A DNA stretch of 61,146 nucleotides, taken from contig QCJW01000011.1 of NCBI GenBank assembly GCA_003215775.1, positions 1-61,146 of the forward strand, read 5' to 3'. The DNA is from Prochlorococcus sp. AG-409-G20. GTDB taxonomy: Bacteria; Cyanobacteriota; Cyanobacteriia; PCC-6307; Cyanobiaceae. A model generated the notes under the pieces. That model was not told where the DNA came from, did no database searches, and saw only the letters and a list, made by a program, of their open reading frames with translations. Positions 31,223 to 50,244 of this stretch are shown one piece after another; the stretch's first letter is position 1; each line of letters starts with the position of its first letter. Both the position numbers and the translations under genes were made by a program.

Positions 31223-32491
31223 ATGAACTTGAATCCCCACATTTGGCCACCATTCACTCAAGTTGGATTTTCTTCTCCACCTAGTCAAGTACTTGCAGGA
31301 GAAGGGGCATTACTAAAGCTTACTTCTGGAGACGAGCTAATTGATGCAATTAGTAGCTGGTGGGTAACACTTCATGGACACTCAGAACCTTCAATAGCAA
31401 AAGCAATATCTTCTCAAGCAAGTCAACTTGAACAAGTAATTTTTGCTGATTTTATTCACCCTCAGGCAGAACTTTTAGCAAAAAGACTCAGTCATTTGTC
31501 AGGCCTTGAAAGATTATTTTTCTCTGACAATGGATCAACAGCTGTTGAAGTGGCTCTAAAAATTGCTTGTCAATGGTGGCACAACTGCTCCGAGCCCAGA
31601 AATCAAATCATTGCTTTTGAGGGTGCATACCACGGAGATACTTTTGGAGCGATGGCCGTTGGAGAAAGAAATCTTTTCAATGCTCCATTTGAAGAAATGC
31701 TATTTCCAGTCAAAAGAGTACCCTGGCCAGCAAATTGGTGGGGTAATGAGAATATTCACCTTCAAGAACAAAAAAGCCTACAAAAGTTAGAAAGGTTACT
31801 TGAGACACCGACAGCAGCATTAATCCTTGAACCATTAGTTCAAGGAGCAGGAGGCATGTCCATGGTTAGGAAAGAATTTTTAGTAGCAGTTCAAAAACTA
31901 GTCAAACAAACCAAAACTTTACTAATCACGGATGAAGTGCTTACAGGCTTTGGAAGGTGTGGAGAGCTGTTTGCCTTTCAACGTGCTGGTATCAAACCGG
32001 ATCTAATCGCACTCTCAAAAGGATTAACCGGAGGCTTCCTACCTATGGGCGTCACAATGGCAACTGAGAAAATATTTAACGCCTTCATTGGAAAAGATCC
32101 TAAGTTAACTCTATGGCACGGACATAGTTTCACTGCCAATCCATTAGGCTGTGCTGCAGCAAATGCCAGCCTTGATCTCTTAGAAGCAAATCCAAATAGT
32201 TATAAGAACTTTGAGAAACGTCATCTTCCTCATATAAAACAATTAGCAAAAAATCCAAAAGTACATAAAATTCGACTGACTGGGACAATTGCTGCATTTG
32301 ATCTAGTCGTTAATGGTCAACAAGGTTATTTCAATAAAGCAGGCCATGCTTTAAAAGAATTAGTTATCAAAAAGGGGGTCTTTATAAGGCCATTAGGTAA
32401 TGTTGTCTACCTTTTACCACCTTTATGCATTAGCGATACTCAACTAGAAAAATGCTATTCAGCTATACACGAAAGTCTTAACGAAATATAA
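31223..32491 (+). CDS. bioA: Adenosylmethionine-8-amino-7-oxononanoate aminotransferase
   Basis: A PLP aminotransferase that turns KAPA into DAPA, normally with S-adenosylmethionine as amino donor. The N-terminus IWPPFTQV and the SSWWVTLHGH motif are BioA-specific. Asp237 (TDEV) and the PLP Lys266 (ALSKGLTGG) are in place. A 61-base spacer separates it from bioD, the only real gap in the operon. bioB is not in the window. Confidence 0.96.
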   Translation: MNLNPHIWPPFTQVGFSSPPSQVLAGEGALLKLTSGDELIDAISSWWVTLHGHSEPSIAKAISSQASQLEQVIFADFIHPQAELLAKRLSHLSGLERLFFSDNGSTAVEVALKIACQWWHNCSEPRNQIIAFEGAYHGDTFGAMAVGERNLFNAPFEEMLFPVKRVPWPANWWGNENIHLQEQKSLQKLERLLETPTAALILEPLVQGAGGMSMVRKEFLVAVQKLVKQTKTLLITDEVLTGFGRCGELFAFQRAGIKPDLIALSKGLTGGFLPMGVTMATEKIFNAFIGKDPKLTLWHGHSFTANPLGCAAANASLDLLEANPNSYKNFEKRHLPHIKQLAKNPKVHKIRLTGTIAAFDLVVNGQQGYFNKAGHALKELVIKKGVFIRPLGNVVYLLPPLCISDTQLEKCYSAIHESLNEI

Positions 32492-32518
32492 GTCCTGAAA
32501 ATTAGCTTGCTTACTAAT

Positions 32519-32785
32519 TCAGGGGCCTTGAACAATAGCGATTTCTACATCTTTACGAGGAAGTCCATATGAAAATCGACACTGACTTTGGGCTTCATTT
32601 TTCATCCAAACAACTCTTAACGCATCCTTCTCAAAGTATATTTGAGCAGACCAATCCAAAAAATCCAACAACCAATTACTTGGATCATTAGAGTTTTTAA
32701 TTGCCCCTAACTTAATCAACCAAGCTTCAAGAGAAGTTAAAGAATGACGATTAAGAGGAGTTCTATCAGGTGGTAATGTCAACAT
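32519..32785 (-). CDS. DUF3143 family protein (88 aa)
   Basis: A small soluble protein matching the cyanobacterial DUF3143 family as I know it: PLNRHSLTSLEAWLIKLGA at the start, then a W-rich middle (NWLLDFLDWSAQIYFE) and a C-terminal FSYGLPRKDVE. The function is not known. It overlaps the end of the J-domain gene by 20 bases, so the two are very likely co-translated and may act together. Confidence 0.75.
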   Translation of the reverse strand: MLTLPPDRTPLNRHSLTSLEAWLIKLGAIKNSNDPSNWLLDFLDWSAQIYFEKDALRVVWMKNEAQSQCRFSYGLPRKDVEIAIVQGP

Positions 32786-33272
32786 TTAGATCAGTGAATA
32801 CAAAAGAAATACCAAAATTTGGATCCGCATTTAGCCACGTTGGAATCACTTGTAAGTCCCTACCATTGACCAAAGAAAAGCCTATGGCCAAAATCAAACT
32901 TAGTAAAATCGCAGACACAAGTAATAATAGTGAAAACAATTCACCCCCTGAAAAGGGTCTTCGAACCTCTTCTTGCTTAGTTGTCGAAGAATAGGGATAA
33001 GTTCCTATTCCCAAAGAGAGTGGGAATCCCTTTTCATTATTTTGCATATAAGATAAAACTCTTTTGTCATATGCCTCCCTCAGAACTGGATCTGACAGCA
33101 ACTCATAAGCCTCACAAACTTTCTGAAACCTTATAGCCGCCTCCTCTGTAGGCAATGAGGTTGTATCTGGATGCAATGTCTTACTAAGAGCATAAAATGC
33201 TCTACGTATTGAAGGGAGATCTGCAGATGCAGAAACTCCAAGCAAGTCGTAATAAGTCTTTGATTCAGACAA
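32766..33272 (-). CDS. Membrane-anchored J-domain protein
   Basis: A 168-residue DnaJ-type co-chaperone. The J domain covers about residues 5-70 (YYDLLGVSASADLPSIRRAF) with the essential HPD tripeptide in LHPDTTS. One hydrophobic segment (about 112-132, LLLVSAILLSLILAIGF) would anchor it in a membrane, followed by a short tail. No zinc-finger or substrate-binding DnaJ domains are present. The TTG at 33272 is the only standard start; a strong AGGAGG lies 44 bases upstream (33317-33322) without a start codon near it. Confidence 0.85.
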   Translation of the reverse strand: MSESKTYYDLLGVSASADLPSIRRAFYALSKTLHPDTTSLPTEEAAIRFQKVCEAYELLSDPVLREAYDKRVLSYMQNNEKGFPLSLGIGTYPYSSTTKQEEVRRPFSGGELFSLLLLVSAILLSLILAIGFSLVNGRDLQVIPTWLNADPNFGISFVFTDLNVDITT

Positions 33273-33361
33273 ATCAATCGGAACTTGAGGCTTAAGAATA
33301 AGAGGATCCTTAAGAGCCTCCTATTCAGAACATCTTAGCCACATGGAAATTACATCCAACA

Positions 33362-34105
33362 ATGTCCCATAACTCAACTCTCAAAATTCCATACGATGAA
33401 CTTTGGAAAAATTTAGGGTGGAAACCTAATGATCAGCAACTGCAAAAACTAATAAAGCTTCAAGAGTTGTTGAATCATTTCAACAATGAAGTGAATTTAA
33501 CTAAGCTTCTAAAAGATGATGATTATTGGATTAATCAAATTCTCGATAGTTTATTACCTTTAAAGAAGTCACTAAAAAACCCAACACAACCTCTAGCGTG
33601 TATTGATGTAGGCAGCGGTTGCGGTTTCCCAGGAATAGCATTGGCAATTGCGTTGCCAGAAGCGAGCTTCACGCTTGTTGATGCAACAATCAGGAAAACG
33701 ACTGCATTGAAGAAGATCATCGAGCAATTAGATCTAACTAAACAGGTGACCATCAGAACTGAACGAATTGAATTAACAGGCCAAAACAAGAACTTCAGAG
33801 GCATGTTTGATATTGCCATGGCTCGTGCTGTAGCCAAAGCTCCTATCCTTGCGGAATACCTAATCCCCTTAATTAAGCAGTCAGGTGAAGCTCTTCTATA
33901 TAAAGGCAGGTGGGATCAAACTGAGGAACAAGAGTTAATAAACTCACTAGTCCCCTTAAATGGCAAGTTGAAATCAATTGAGAAATTATTTTTACCCAAA
34001 GGGCGAGGAGAGAGAAATATCATACGTCTACAAGCAAGTAGACAATGTCCGGTTAGGTATCCAAGATCCATAGGCATTCCAAAAAAGAGACCCTTAGGTT
34101 CTTAA
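33362..34105 (+). CDS. rsmG: 16S rRNA (guanine-527-N7)-methyltransferase
   Basis: Methylates G527 in the 530 loop of 16S rRNA. The 247-residue protein has the RsmG motif NLTKLLKDDDYW in the N-terminal part and the SAM site CIDVGSGCGFPGIALAIALP. IAMARAVAKAPILAEYLIPL follows. The start ATG at 33362 lies 89 bases from the divergent J-domain gene. It converges on the aldo/keto reductase gene with one base between stops. Confidence 0.95.
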   Translation: MSHNSTLKIPYDELWKNLGWKPNDQQLQKLIKLQELLNHFNNEVNLTKLLKDDDYWINQILDSLLPLKKSLKNPTQPLACIDVGSGCGFPGIALAIALPEASFTLVDATIRKTTALKKIIEQLDLTKQVTIRTERIELTGQNKNFRGMFDIAMARAVAKAPILAEYLIPLIKQSGEALLYKGRWDQTEEQELINSLVPLNGKLKSIEKLFLPKGRGERNIIRLQASRQCPVRYPRSIGIPKKRPLGS

Positions 34106-34106
34106 G

Positions 34107-35324
34107 TTATGAATTAGATAACCGTGCTTGCGAATTACCAGCTAATTTGATTCTTAAGTTCCTCAAGACTCTTGGAATTTCGTTAATCCATGGACTATTG
34201 ATAAGAACTTTTTTCAATGATTCTTCACTTACCTCATCATCTAAAGAATCAGCGTTCCTACCAGGAAACCAATGGCTCCCATTACCAAGCAGCCCATATC
34301 TAGCCTTTGAATAGCCTTCCATATCCCATGCTTCGATTAAATTATGCAGCCAAAGTAAAATAGGAATATTCATATGGCCGGGTGTTTCATTCCAAGATGG
34401 CAACCCCACGTTCCAAGTCTTCATCCATTCCTCTCCTAAAGAAGCACTAGCGGCTTCGCTCAGACGTTTCTCAACCAAAGGTAAAAGCTCGTTAGATCTA
34501 TGTAGCAAAGCAATTGCCTGCAAATGGAGGTTGATATCCTGAGGTTTTGCAGCACCAACACTTATTGTGTGAACACGAGTATCTCTCAAACAAAATAGGT
34601 CATTAAAAACTATAGGGTGAAGGGGCCAACAAAGCTCAATCAGTTTCTGCGATGGAGTATGCAAGTGTCCTCCTTTATCCGTAGGGCTGATAATAAAAAC
34701 TCCAAGGTCGAATTTTCTTGCTGCTTCCAAAGCAGGGGCATTATCTTGACGTATGAAATACCAATGAAGATTGACATAATCAAACTCATTAGTTTGAATT
34801 GCATCCACTATTAATTGTGTTGGTCCATGTGTAGAAAATCCAACACTTCCTATTCGACCTAAATGCTGCCAACGCCGAACTACATCAAGACATCCACCAG
34901 GTCGAATTGTTTGCTCTAAATGCTCTGGCAAATTCAACCCATGGATTGCTAATAAATCCAATCTGGAACATCCAAGTTCTTTAAAGCTCATTGCCAACTC
35001 AGCTTCAAAAACGTTCGGATCTTCATGAGGCGGAATTTTTGTCTGGAGCAATCTTTTGCGATCAAACACATTTTCAAAAGCCCATCCCAATTGCATTTCC
35101 GAGCTTCCGTAATGCCTAGCAGTTTCAACATGGTGCAAACCAATCGAAACTGCTTGTTTCAGAATCTCTTCAACATTTTTCTGATTTCCATTCTCAATAT
35201 CCATTTTGCTTAATTCCTTCCAACTTTGCTGAAAACGCATACCTCCAAGCGACAACAAAGGCATCTCAATGCCTGTTCGCCCAAATCGACGGCAAGGGAA
35301 AGGTCTTAGCAAATGACCTGACAT
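34107..35324 (-). CDS. Aldo/keto reductase family oxidoreductase
   Basis: A TIM-barrel NADPH-type oxidoreductase of 405 residues, about 80-100 longer than ordinary aldo/keto reductases. It begins with RRFGRTGIEMPLLSLGGMRF. Catalytic elements are Tyr in ETARHYGSSE, Lys in LLQTKIPP and His in LAIHGLN. The usual first Asp is replaced by Glu (HVETA), as seen in the predicted-oxidoreductase subgroup. Cys-rich C-terminal cluster motifs found in some relatives are absent. The substrate is unknown. It starts 2 bases after the ferredoxin gene, suggesting an electron-transfer or shared-pathway link. Confidence 0.85.
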   Translation of the reverse strand: MSGHLLRPFPCRRFGRTGIEMPLLSLGGMRFQQSWKELSKMDIENGNQKNVEEILKQAVSIGLHHVETARHYGSSEMQLGWAFENVFDRKRLLQTKIPPHEDPNVFEAELAMSFKELGCSRLDLLAIHGLNLPEHLEQTIRPGGCLDVVRRWQHLGRIGSVGFSTHGPTQLIVDAIQTNEFDYVNLHWYFIRQDNAPALEAARKFDLGVFIISPTDKGGHLHTPSQKLIELCWPLHPIVFNDLFCLRDTRVHTISVGAAKPQDINLHLQAIALLHRSNELLPLVEKRLSEAASASLGEEWMKTWNVGLPSWNETPGHMNIPILLWLHNLIEAWDMEGYSKARYGLLGNGSHWFPGRNADSLDDEVSEESLKKVLINSPWINEIPRVLRNLRIKLAGNSQARLSNS

Positions 35325-35326
35325 TT

Positions 35327-35713
35327 CTACTTTTCTTTAGAAGAAGAGCGTTTAGCAGGCCTAGGGAGCATCCCTAAAGATTGAAAATTCAATTGTTCTA
35401 ATCGTGAACGCAACTGATCAAGATCTTCAAACTGAACCCAATGAATACAGTCAACGGGGCAAGTATCAATGGCTTCTTGAATGAGCTCAGTGTTATCACC
35501 ATCCTGTCTAATTGCTCTCGAGCGACCATGAGTAGGCTCTATCAAGAAAGTATTTGATGCAACATTTGCACAATATCTACATCCAATGCATGTAGATTCA
35601 TCTACCCAAACAGCCTTTTCTCGAAGCTTGCCACCAAGTACTGGCTCTTTTCCTTGAGCAACTAAATAGGAATAAGATTTAGCTTCAAAAGCTTTTGAAG
35701 GATCATTATCCAA
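35327..35713 (-). CDS. [4Fe-4S] ferredoxin-like protein
   Basis: A 128-residue soluble iron-sulfur protein. One cluster site is visible: Cys42, Cys45 and Cys48 (CIGCRYC) plus Cys85 of the CPVDC motif. The second half-site of two-cluster ferredoxins is missing. Basic, Ser-rich ends flank the domain. The start is a TTG at 35713, 9 bases after the ycf35 stop. It lies between ycf35 and the aldo/keto reductase and is a plausible electron donor for the latter, which is inference. Confidence 0.87.
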   Translation of the reverse strand: MDNDPSKAFEAKSYSYLVAQGKEPVLGGKLREKAVWVDESTCIGCRYCANVASNTFLIEPTHGRSRAIRQDGDNTELIQEAIDTCPVDCIHWVQFEDLDQLRSRLEQLNFQSLGMLPRPAKRSSSKEK

Positions 35714-35722
35714 TTCAAAAAG

Positions 35723-36115
35723 TTAGGAATCCCAGCGAGTAACGACAAGTTCAATCGAACCATCTAAATTATTTTTTTGTTCTGCCACCTCAAAACCTTC
35801 TTGAATAGAAGCTGATAAAACCGTATTGAATGCATAACGCTGAGTTAACTGAGCTAAAAACCTTTCAATAGGCACAGATTCTTTCCACAGATCTAAATCT
35901 GCAACTAATTCATAGGACTCAGTCGAAGCATTCCAACGAAATCCCAAATCCCCACTCTTAGCCATCTTCACAGATACTTCTGCCTTAATAGTTTGACCTC
36001 TGTAACCCCTAACCAAAGAGTCTTGTTCGTTAGGTAAATGCCCAAGATCATGCAGAGCCTGGAGAAGTTGCTCACGCTTACGAAGCTGAGTTTTGACAGT
36101 ACTAAAATGAGACAT
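35723..36115 (-). CDS. ycf35: Ycf35-like protein (DUF1257)
   Basis: A 130-residue member of the DUF1257 family, conserved in cyanobacteria and red algal plastids as Ycf35; its function is not established. It starts MSHFSTVKTQLRKREQLLQA, has a central GYRGQTIKAEVSVKM and ends ELVVTRWDS. Its start abuts the stop of the DUF2997 gene with no spacer, so they are surely co-expressed. Confidence 0.85.
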   Translation of the reverse strand: MSHFSTVKTQLRKREQLLQALHDLGHLPNEQDSLVRGYRGQTIKAEVSVKMAKSGDLGFRWNASTESYELVADLDLWKESVPIERFLAQLTQRYAFNTVLSASIQEGFEVAEQKNNLDGSIELVVTRWDS

Positions 36116-36319
36116 TTAGGTAATTTCAGCGTGGTTAGACAAGGGTTGCTCCTGAGGAGAAAGGTAAGCCTCTGCTGTTGGCTCTACATGCTCAACAACT
36201 CCTAGGGCATCTTCAAGATGCTTTGTAAGTTGATGACAAGCCTGACCAGAAACACCTTCAACAGTTTCTTCAACAAGGCCATCTTGTCGAATTCGAAACC
36301 GTACCGTGCGTTGAGGCAT
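36116..36319 (-). CDS. DUF2997 family protein (67 aa)
   Basis: A small protein starting MPQRTVRFRIRQDGLVEETV, the typical DUF2997 N-terminus, which often lies next to DUF1257 genes. The ATG at 36319 is chosen; an upstream ATG at 36391 would add 24 basic residues unlike the family. The function is unknown. It ends exactly where ycf35 begins. Confidence 0.8.
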   Translation of the reverse strand: MPQRTVRFRIRQDGLVEETVEGVSGQACHQLTKHLEDALGVVEHVEPTAEAYLSPQEQPLSNHAEIT

Positions 36320-36409
36320 ACATCTGGAATATTTAGTAACTGATTTTATAGACAGATTGGTCCATTTTTTGCACTTCTTGTTACAAGTCAATGTTTTGGC
36401 GCAAGGAAA

Positions 36410-37219
36410 TCAAGACAAAATCCCTTCATCAACCAATCTTCTAACTCTGTCCTTAACTTCAGGACTATCTAGTTGATCTAATGCTATGCGAGCTTCATAG
36501 CACACTGAGGATTCTGAATCATTAAGCAAAACAGATATAAAAGCCTCTATTAATTCATGTTTTCTTGCTTCTTCGAGCAAGTCATAAAGCCTGCCTAAAG
36601 ACCATATACAGTTGCTTCTGACGACCGGTTCACTGTCAATCTGAAGGCTTATTAATAGCTGCTCTGCGGCTACATCAGCTTTCTCTACGGATATAGAACC
36701 TGCTTCTGCCAATGAGCCCGCCGCCCAAAGCCTTACTGCAGCTACATCATTTTTCAAGGAATTCACAAGAGGTCCCAAAACTGGAGCGTCTGAATAGTTA
36801 CCCAAGCTCCAGGCAGTTGCCTTCCTTACATAAGCATTACTATCAAATTGCAAAAGGTGAAGCAAAATTTCTACGGCTCGAGGACAAGGGTTTCTGCCCA
36901 ATGCATATACAGCACTCATTCTTTCAACAGGACAAGGTTCATGAAGCAAAGGAATCAATAAAGGGAGAGCCCTTGGATCTCTATGTTCGCAAAAAACTCG
37001 CAACCCTTGCAAACGTTCCTCATGACCTCTTCTGAGCCAATCCAAACCAGATTCACATTCCTGCGCAACCTTTAAATCATCTGGGTTAAACGATTCAGGC
37101 TCAATCTCATCCAGTGGATCACCAAGTAATTCTGCGGCTAATTCCTTCGCAAGAACATCAGGATCTAAAACCAGATTCGCTAATCCGTTTTCGCTCAAAT
37201 TCCTAGAGATTTCTTTCAT
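36410..37219 (-). CDS. HEAT-repeat protein (PBS-lyase-like repeats)
   Basis: A 269-residue soluble protein built from helical HEAT/PBS-lyase repeats from about residue 70 onward. Repeat units include DPRALPLLIPLLHEP, ERMSAVYALGRNPCPRAVEI and VRKATAWSLGNYSDAPVLGP. Such repeats occur in bilin lyases (CpcE/F type) and in general scaffold proteins. A lyase role cannot be claimed, since most of this lineage lacks phycobilisomes. It lies about 90 bases before DUF2997 on the same strand and probably belongs to that group. Confidence 0.8.
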   Translation of the reverse strand: MKEISRNLSENGLANLVLDPDVLAKELAAELLGDPLDEIEPESFNPDDLKVAQECESGLDWLRRGHEERLQGLRVFCEHRDPRALPLLIPLLHEPCPVERMSAVYALGRNPCPRAVEILLHLLQFDSNAYVRKATAWSLGNYSDAPVLGPLVNSLKNDVAAVRLWAAGSLAEAGSISVEKADVAAEQLLISLQIDSEPVVRSNCIWSLGRLYDLLEEARKHELIEAFISVLLNDSESSVCYEARIALDQLDSPEVKDRVRRLVDEGILS

Positions 37220-37250
37220 ATCAATATATTAGAGAGCTAAATAAAAAAAC

Positions 37251-37376
37251 TCAATTAATAGGTGCAGGCGCAATCATGTCTCCAGGAAGCCATATACGAG
37301 CACTCACAGCAAAAAAAGCCACACCAAAAAGTGCAACAATTAAGAAAGGAAGAATTGTCGTACGGAAAAAACTCAA
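37251..37376 (-). CDS. Small single-span membrane peptide (41 aa), unknown
   Basis: A short frame between the HEAT-repeat and symporter genes. It reads LSFFRTTILPFLIVALFGVA, then FFAVSARIWLPGDMIAPAPI, then N and a TGA. One strong hydrophobic helix (about residues 7-24) is followed by a polar, Pro-rich tail. The pattern and size are like the low-mass subunits of photosystems, cytochrome b6f or NDH-1, but I cannot match it to a named one. The start is probably TTG at 37376; upstream stops leave only about 13 more codons. The frame has sensible codons throughout. Confidence 0.6.
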   Translation of the reverse strand: MSFFRTTILPFLIVALFGVAFFAVSARIWLPGDMIAPAPIN

Positions 37377-37423
37377 AGTTAAATCTTTCTGATTGTCATT
37401 CCTATTAATACCTTACTAACAGC

Positions 37424-39187
37424 TCAAGAAACCAATGAAAAATTGGATAACCTGAACTTGTTAAGACAAAACAAACAGGTTATACAAACAACTAGACCTA
37501 TCCATCCTCCTATCTGCTGATGCAAAAGGAATGCTCCAAGTCCAAGCATGCCACCAAAAAGAACTCCTGTACTTAACACAAATTTAGCTGCCAACTTAGA
37601 CAACCCGATCTCCTCCTTTAGTTTTAGCTTCTTACGAAGCCCACGCCAACCTGGCCCAGGGGGTCTAACTTTTCGCACAAAACCCTCCAAGACGGCGCTA
37701 GACTCAGGAGGAGTGATGCATAAAACTACTAACCAACAAATTGCCGTAAAGCCTGTTGTGGCAAATAACCTCATGCCGTAGTCATCAATACGAAATAGTG
37801 GGCTCACAGATGTAAGGACTCCTACCACAAAACCAGAAACCATCGCAGCCAATTCTGTGGCAGCATTAATTCTCCACCAAAACCATCTCAATACGAGAAC
37901 AATCCCTGGTCCAGATCCAATAGCAATTACCAACCTAAAAACTGTTCCAATACTGTCACTAACCATTGCAGTCAACACCCCTAGAAATAAAAGCATTGCA
38001 GTAGTGAGCTGCCCAATCAGAACTAATTCTCTTTGGCCTGCATTGGGACGTAAGAATCTTTGGTATAAATCATGGGTCAAATATCCAGCTCCCCAATTCA
38101 CACCTGTACTAACAGTACTCATAAATGCTGCCACTAGAGAGACAACAACAAGGCCTAAAGCAACTGGAGGTAGATATTCGAGAGCTAAGATTGGATAACT
38201 CATTTCCCAGTCTTCTGTCCCAGGCAGTAGAACCAAAGCTGATAAAGCAACTATTATCCATAACCAGCTTCGGATGAAGTAGTTAATTATAAGAAAAACC
38301 CAGCCTGCAAGTTCAGCATGTCCTTCATTACGTGTCGCGAGCATACGTTGTATAAACTCTCCTCCACCATCACTTCGTCGAAAACTCCACCATTGCAGTG
38401 ATATAAAAGCAGTAAAAGTAGTTAAACTGATACCAGCACTATCTAGCCACTGAAAACCTTCTCTATTCCAAGTCCACGGAAACATTGAAAGCAATTCAGG
38501 TCGATTCAACTGTTCAATACTTATTAACAATTCTTTTATCCCTCCAGCAGCATGAACGGACGCAATCGCCACTGCCAAAGCTCCAAGCAGAGCCAATCCC
38601 AATTGCACCAGGTCTGTTATTACAACAGCCCAAAGCCCTCCTATAACCGTGTAAATAAGTATCAATCCCGATACGACTATGAGCAGGAGAAGTGAATCGC
38701 TAACAGCTCCAACAACGAGTTGCCCCGTGACAATACCCAAAGCTTCTGCAACTTTTCGCAAAGCCAAGAATGCATATCCAATTCCTATGCAATTGACTGG
38801 AACTGCAAGAAGGAATGCCTTGACTCCTCGCAGCCATGCTGCGGGAGAACCTCCATAACGCAATTCTGTAAAAGCTGCATCAGTTAAGACTCCAGTTCTT
38901 CTCCACAGAGGTGCAAAGACCACAGCCATTGCAACATGAGCCAATCCAAAGCTCCACCACTCCCAATTCCCAGCAAGACCTCTGGCTCCAATCAATCCAG
39001 CAACATAAAGAGGAGTATCAATCGAAAAAGTTGTGGCAGCCATTGAGGATCCTGCAAGCCATCCAGTTAATCGTTGACCTGCCAGAAAATAATCATTTTG
39101 AGTCCGATTTCTCTGCGCCAACCAGACTCCCAGGACTAGAGTTATCAACAAATAAATTGCAAGAATTATCCAATCAATTAGAAGCAT
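37424..39187 (-). CDS. Sodium:solute symporter family transporter
   Basis: A polytopic membrane protein of 587 residues with about 13 hydrophobic spans, matching the SSS family. The N-terminus reads IDWIILAIYLLITLVLGVWL, with YFLAGQRLTGWLAGSSMAATTFS, a family motif in span 2 where the Na+ site forms. Later spans include MSTVSTGVNWGAGYL. The C-terminus has extra hydrophobic stretches. The solute is not predictable from sequence alone. It follows rlmN by 40 bases. Confidence 0.88.
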   Translation of the reverse strand: MLLIDWIILAIYLLITLVLGVWLAQRNRTQNDYFLAGQRLTGWLAGSSMAATTFSIDTPLYVAGLIGARGLAGNWEWWSFGLAHVAMAVVFAPLWRRTGVLTDAAFTELRYGGSPAAWLRGVKAFLLAVPVNCIGIGYAFLALRKVAEALGIVTGQLVVGAVSDSLLLLIVVSGLILIYTVIGGLWAVVITDLVQLGLALLGALAVAIASVHAAGGIKELLISIEQLNRPELLSMFPWTWNREGFQWLDSAGISLTTFTAFISLQWWSFRRSDGGGEFIQRMLATRNEGHAELAGWVFLIINYFIRSWLWIIVALSALVLLPGTEDWEMSYPILALEYLPPVALGLVVVSLVAAFMSTVSTGVNWGAGYLTHDLYQRFLRPNAGQRELVLIGQLTTAMLLFLGVLTAMVSDSIGTVFRLVIAIGSGPGIVLVLRWFWWRINAATELAAMVSGFVVGVLTSVSPLFRIDDYGMRLFATTGFTAICWLVVLCITPPESSAVLEGFVRKVRPPGPGWRGLRKKLKLKEEIGLSKLAAKFVLSTGVLFGGMLGLGAFLLHQQIGGWIGLVVCITCLFCLNKFRLSNFSLVS

Positions 39188-39227
39188 TTTCTAAGAACTT
39201 GAAGCAGTATCATCTACTTTAAAACTT

Positions 39228-40459
<1,232 letters not shown>

Positions 40460-40526
40460 CTAAACTAAACATGTGAAAAAGATAAAAAGAAATTTGTTTT
40501 GTATGGCTACTAACTACCCCCTAGCC

Positions 40527-44702
<4,176 letters not shown>

Positions 44703-44707
44703 TTAGC

Positions 44708-49959
<5,252 letters not shown>

Positions 49960-50244
49960 TCGAAAACCTGCAGTTAAGAGAGTAAGGAGGGACAGACCTG
50001 GATTTGCGACTTTAATTAATGGTCAAGATAAAATCAGCCAATGACTCGGAGTTTCTTCCCATAAGCAGGAAGAGACCACTTGTCAGAAAGCTGAATTTAA
50101 TTGGCTCAAACCAACTAACGTCGACAATGCAAGCGAAGAAATTGAACTCTTCGGAAGGCAGAGAAGCAATTTTAATACTCCTCGACCAGGCCAATTCTCG
50201 ATCTTACACTTTAACGCTCAAAATTTGCTAGTCATGCGAGGAAA
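49960..50244. other. rpoB leader/intergenic region
   Basis: This 285-base gap between tatD and rpoB has short frames on both strands (60 and 70 codons), but their composition and lack of ribosome sites argue against genes. A TAAGAT hexamer on the minus strand about 50 bases in could be a -10 element, without a clear -35. A separate rpoBC promoter here, besides read-through from rpsT-tatD, is likely but unproven. Confidence 0.4.

Noticed and set aside
50012-50231. Short frames on both strands between tatD and rpoB
   Set aside because: No ribosome site, no recognisable sequence, and the two frames overlap each other on opposite strands in what should be the rpoB leader.
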